DNA of 64,000 nt. It comes from Pseudomonas nitroreducens NBRC 12694. Lineage in GTDB: Bacteria > Pseudomonadota > Gammaproteobacteria > Pseudomonadales > Pseudomonadaceae. Of the stretch, positions 61,125 to 64,000 are shown one piece after another. The translations under genes and the position numbers were made by a program. The stretch covers positions 62,001 to 126,000 of the forward strand of contig NZ_BDAI01000015.1 of assembly GCF_002091755.1 (NCBI RefSeq). Direction: 5' to 3'. Position 1 is the stretch's first letter. Each line of letters starts with the position of its first letter. Under the pieces are notes generated by a model. The model was not told the origin of the DNA, did no database searches, and saw only the letters and a program-made list of their open reading frames with translations.

Positions 61125-64000
61125 ATGAGCAGCGTCGTCGCCGTCGTGAAAAGCATCATCGGCCAAGTGATTGCGGTATCCCCCGAGGGCGTCCAGCGCG
61201 TCCTGGTCGAAGGTGACCGCATCTACCAGGGCGAACAGCTGCTCACCGGCGCCGCAGGAGCGGTGACGCTCGACGTCGGCAAGGGCAAGCTGGTGGACCT
61301 GGGCCGGGACAGCCAGTGGAGCAGCGCCGACCTGCCGCAGGCCGAGACGCACCACGCAGCCGCGCAGCCGGCCAACGCTCCGAGCACCGAGGACCTGCAG
61401 AAGGCCATCGCCGCTGGCCTCGACCCGACCCAGGCCCTCGCACCTACCGCGGCGGGCCCCAGTGCCGCTCCGTCGGCAGGTGGCAATGGCGGCGTCGGTG
61501 GCGGTCACAGCTTCGTGATGCTCGATGCCACCGCCGGGCACGTCGACCCGAACATCGGCTACACCACCGCCGGCCTGGACAACGGTGGCTCCGCCGGCGA
61601 CGAGCGCCAGGGCGACCTGCCGCCCAACCTCGCGCCCGAATTCAGCGAAGGCAGCAACGGTGTGCTGAACCTCACCACCGCCGAGGACACCCTGCTCACG
61701 GGCACCTTCGCCGCCCGCGATCCGAATGGCGACACCATCAGCTACAGCGTCGGCCAGGCCCCGGCCAATGGCCTGCTGGTGCTCAATCCCAACGGCACCT
61801 GGCAGTACAACCCGAACGGCGACTACAACGGCGCCGACAGTTTCACCGTGATCGTCACCGACGCCCGTGGCGCTACCAGCACCCTGGTGGTGAACGTCGG
61901 CATCACCCCGGTGAACGACGCTCCGGTGGCTACTGGCACCTATACCAGCACCGTCACCGACACCGCCGCCAACGACAGCTTCGCCGACATCAAGGGTCAA
62001 CTGACCGCCACCGACGTCGACGACACCAACCTGACCTGGAGCGGCAGCGCCAAGGGCGCCTACGGTGAACTGACCGTCAACGCCGACGGCAGCTACACCT
62101 ATGTGGTCGACGCCAATGCGGTGAACGCCCTGCCCCAGGGGCAGAACCCGAGCGAAAGCTTCACCGTGACCGTGACCGACCCGTCCGGCGCTACCGACAC
62201 CCGCGTCATCACCATCAACGTGCAGGGCGCCAACGACACGCCGGTCGCCCAGGATGGCCAGGCCAGCGTCACCGAGGACAGCGTGATCGGCGGCCAACTG
62301 GTGGCCACCGACCGCGACACCGGCAGCACCCTCACCTTCACCACCAACGGCAACCCGCCGGCGGGCTTCACCCTGAAGCCGGACGGCAGCTGGACCTTCG
62401 ATGGCAAGGACCCGGCCTACCAGCACCTGGCCGAGGGCGAGACCCAGGTGGTGCAGGTGCCCTACACCGTCACCGACGAGCACGGCGCCACCAGCACCGC
62501 CACGCTTACCGTGACCCTGACCGGCACCAACGACGTGCCGGTCGCCCTGCCGGGCGCTGCCACCACCGAAGAGAACACCGTGCTCAACGGCCAGGTTCCG
62601 GCCGCCAGCGACGTGGACGGCAGCGTCACCGGCTACCAGCTGACCACTGGCGTCGGCCAGGGCAACGGCAGCCTGAGCTTCAATCCGGACGGCAGCTACA
62701 GCTTCAATCCCGGCAAGGACTTCGACAGCCTCGCCCAGGGCGAGACCCGCGACGTGACCTTCACCTACCAGGCGAAGGACAACAACGGTGCGCTGAGTGA
62801 CCCGCAGACCATCACCATCACCGTCACCGGCACCAACGATGCGCCGGTTGCCCAGCCGGGCACCGCCTCCACCGAGGAGAACACCGTTCTCAATGGCCAG
62901 GTTCCGGCCGCCAGCGACGTAGACGGCAGCGTCACCGGCTACCAACTGACCACTGACGTCGGCCAGGGCAACGGCAGCCTGAGCTTCAATCCGGACGGCA
63001 GCTACAGCTTCAACCCCGGCAAGGACTTCGACAGCCTCGCCGAGGGCGAGACCCGCGACGTGACCTTCACCTACCAGGCGAAGGACAACAACGGCGCGCT
63101 GAGCGACCCGCAGACCATCACCATCACCGTCACCGGCACCAACGACGCGGCGGTGATCACCGGCCAGACCAGCGGCAGCGCCGATGAAACCGACGCCCCG
63201 CTGACCCTCGGCGGCAAGCTCGATATCACCGACGTCGACGGCCCGGCCAGCTTCCAGGCGCAGAGCAATGTCGCCGGCCTGCACGGCACCTTCAACCTCG
63301 GCACCGACGGCACCTGGACCTACACCGCCAACAGCGCCTACAACGAGCTGGGCGTCGGCGACAAGCTCACCGACACCTTCACCGTGAAGGCCGCCGACGG
63401 CACCAGCAGCACCGTGACCGTCACCATCAACGGCACCAACGATGCACCGGTGGCCAGCGCCACCAGCGGCGCCGTGAAGGAAGACGCGCAGATCAGCGGC
63501 CAGCTCGCCGCCACCGATGCCGACGATGGCGCCAAGCTCACCTACACCCTGGACAAGACTGCCCCGGCCGGCTTCAGCGTCGATGCCGACGGCAAGTGGT
63601 CCTTCGATGCCAGCGTCAGCGAATACCAACACCTGAAAGCCGGTGCCACCCAGACCATCCAGGTGCCGTTCACCGTCACCGATGAACACGGCGCCACCAG
63701 CTCCAGCAGCCTGACCATCACCATCACCGGCACCAACGATGCGCCGGTGGCCCAGGCTGCCAGCGCAGCGGGCACGGAAGACAAGCTCAGCTTCGGCAAA
63801 CTGGTCGCCACCGACGTGGACGACGGCGCCAAGCTCAGCTTCAGCCTCAACGACAAGGCGCCGGCCGGCTTCACCCTGCTCAAGGACGGCACCTGGGCCT
63901 TCAACGGCCTGAACCCGGCCTACCAGAGCCTCGCCGCCGGCGAGACCAAGGTCCTGTCGATCGACTACACCGTCACCGACGAACACGGCGCCACCAGCAC
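61125..64000 (+). CDS. Giant LapA-type biofilm adhesin, N-terminal 958 residues (3' end outside window)
   Basis: The frame is open to the right edge. It starts MSSVVAVVKSIIGQVIAVSP, the LapA retention module that stays in the outer-membrane TolC-like pore. TAAG at residues 108-111 matches the LapG protease site in position and sequence. A Gly-rich linker (113-130) is followed by tandem cadherin/VCBS-like modules of about 100 residues, most ending in a GTNDAPVA-type motif. Modules 467-568 and 569-670 are nearly identical. Export is expected through the divergent LapBCE-like system, giving a cell-anchored adhesin releasable by LapG when c-di-GMP falls. GGAGAAG precedes the ATG. Confidence 0.93.
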   Translation, partial: MSSVVAVVKSIIGQVIAVSPEGVQRVLVEGDRIYQGEQLLTGAAGAVTLDVGKGKLVDLGRDSQWSSADLPQAETHHAAAQPANAPSTEDLQKAIAAGLDPTQALAPTAAGPSAAPSAGGNGGVGGGHSFVMLDATAGHVDPNIGYTTAGLDNGGSAGDERQGDLPPNLAPEFSEGSNGVLNLTTAEDTLLTGTFAARDPNGDTISYSVGQAPANGLLVLNPNGTWQYNPNGDYNGADSFTVIVTDARGATSTLVVNVGITPVNDAPVATGTYTSTVTDTAANDSFADIKGQLTATDVDDTNLTWSGSAKGAYGELTVNADGSYTYVVDANAVNALPQGQNPSESFTVTVTDPSGATDTRVITINVQGANDTPVAQDGQASVTEDSVIGGQLVATDRDTGSTLTFTTNGNPPAGFTLKPDGSWTFDGKDPAYQHLAEGETQVVQVPYTVTDEHGATSTATLTVTLTGTNDVPVALPGAATTEENTVLNGQVPAASDVDGSVTGYQLTTGVGQGNGSLSFNPDGSYSFNPGKDFDSLAQGETRDVTFTYQAKDNNGALSDPQTITITVTGTNDAPVAQPGTASTEENTVLNGQVPAASDVDGSVTGYQLTTDVGQGNGSLSFNPDGSYSFNPGKDFDSLAEGETRDVTFTYQAKDNNGALSDPQTITITVTGTNDAAVITGQTSGSADETDAPLTLGGKLDITDVDGPASFQAQSNVAGLHGTFNLGTDGTWTYTANSAYNELGVGDKLTDTFTVKAADGTSSTVTVTINGTNDAPVASATSGAVKEDAQISGQLAATDADDGAKLTYTLDKTAPAGFSVDADGKWSFDASVSEYQHLKAGATQTIQVPFTVTDEHGATSSSSLTITITGTNDAPVAQAASAAGTEDKLSFGKLVATDVDDGAKLSFSLNDKAPAGFTLLKDGTWAFNGLNPAYQSLAAGETKVLSIDYTVTDEHGATS
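62523..63134 (+). repeat. Two tandem, near-identical 306-bp adhesin modules
   Basis: Units 62523-62828 and 62829-63134 encode 102 residues each and differ at six residues. Both begin at GTND and end before the next GTND. Such identity implies recent duplication or gene conversion inside the adhesin gene. Confidence 0.9.

Noticed and set aside
60957..63986. Minus-strand open frame of about 1000 codons opposite the adhesin
   Set aside because: It is the antisense of a GC-rich repetitive gene; the plus strand has a retention module, a ribosome site and conserved VCBS-like modules, while the antisense protein resembles no family.

Overview
The window is chromosomal DNA of a Pseudomonas species. 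It is GC-rich, its proteins match Pseudomonas families almost end to end, and it carries the usual Pseudomonas REP palindromes. Gene order from about 1.3 to 55.8 kb follows, as I recall it, the P. aeruginosa PAO1 segment from PA0789 down to about PA0741 (permease, large PBP, VF530, azoR1, LysR, putP, AraC, znuD, asrA, icp, pdxJ-recO-era-rnc-lepB-lepA, mucDCBA-algU, nadB, tctDE-opdH-tctCBA, ung, valine-type catabolic genes). Differences include an inserted sotB, no putA beside putP, and an adhesin/type I secretion locus at the right end. This suggests a relative of P. aeruginosa such as the P. nitroreducens/citronellolis/knackmussii group rather than P. aeruginosa itself; that species-level guess is inference.

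Layout. 0-9 kb: tail of an unidentified gene, a dispersed structured repeat, a CHMI-type tautomerase, an amino acid permease, a methyltransferase, an unusual bifunctional penicillin-binding protein, and the azoR1/SMR pair divergent from a LysR gene. 9-21 kb: sotB, putP, an AraC regulator (pruR candidate), the zinc receptor znuD behind a perfect Zur-type box, a DUF815 ATPase, a second AraC regulator, and the Lon-like protease asrA behind a sigma-32-type promoter. 21-26 kb: second copy of the structured repeat, the protease inhibitor icp, a YhhN protein, a solute-binding protein, a lipoprotein and cmoAB. 26-33 kb: minus-strand housekeeping operon lepA-lepB-DUF4845-rnc-era-recO-pdxJ, mostly with overlapping or close genes. 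33-37 kb: envelope-stress operon algU-mucA-mucB-mucC-mucD, apparently intact, with an AlgU-type autoregulated promoter.

37-48 kb: nadB, ygfX/sdhE, ygfZ, an HDOD protein, then the tricarboxylate uptake system (two-component TctDE, outer-membrane OpdH, tripartite TctCBA). 48-56 kb: ung, a membrane protein, and an AraC regulator with paired 21-bp-spaced direct repeats upstream, divergent from a branched-chain acyl-CoA cluster (isobutyryl-CoA dehydrogenase type, enoyl-CoA hydratase, 3-hydroxyisobutyryl-CoA hydrolase, beta-hydroxyacid dehydrogenase). 56-64 kb: type I secretion genes of the LapB/LapC/LapE kind, divergent from a giant repeat adhesin that begins with a LapA-type retention module and a TAAG site, and runs off the right edge.

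The best candidate for something under-described is the ~285-bp intergenic element present at 523-806 and 21360-21640. It folds into a chain of hairpins, and one hairpin shows four compensatory base-pair changes between the two copies while its loop is unchanged.
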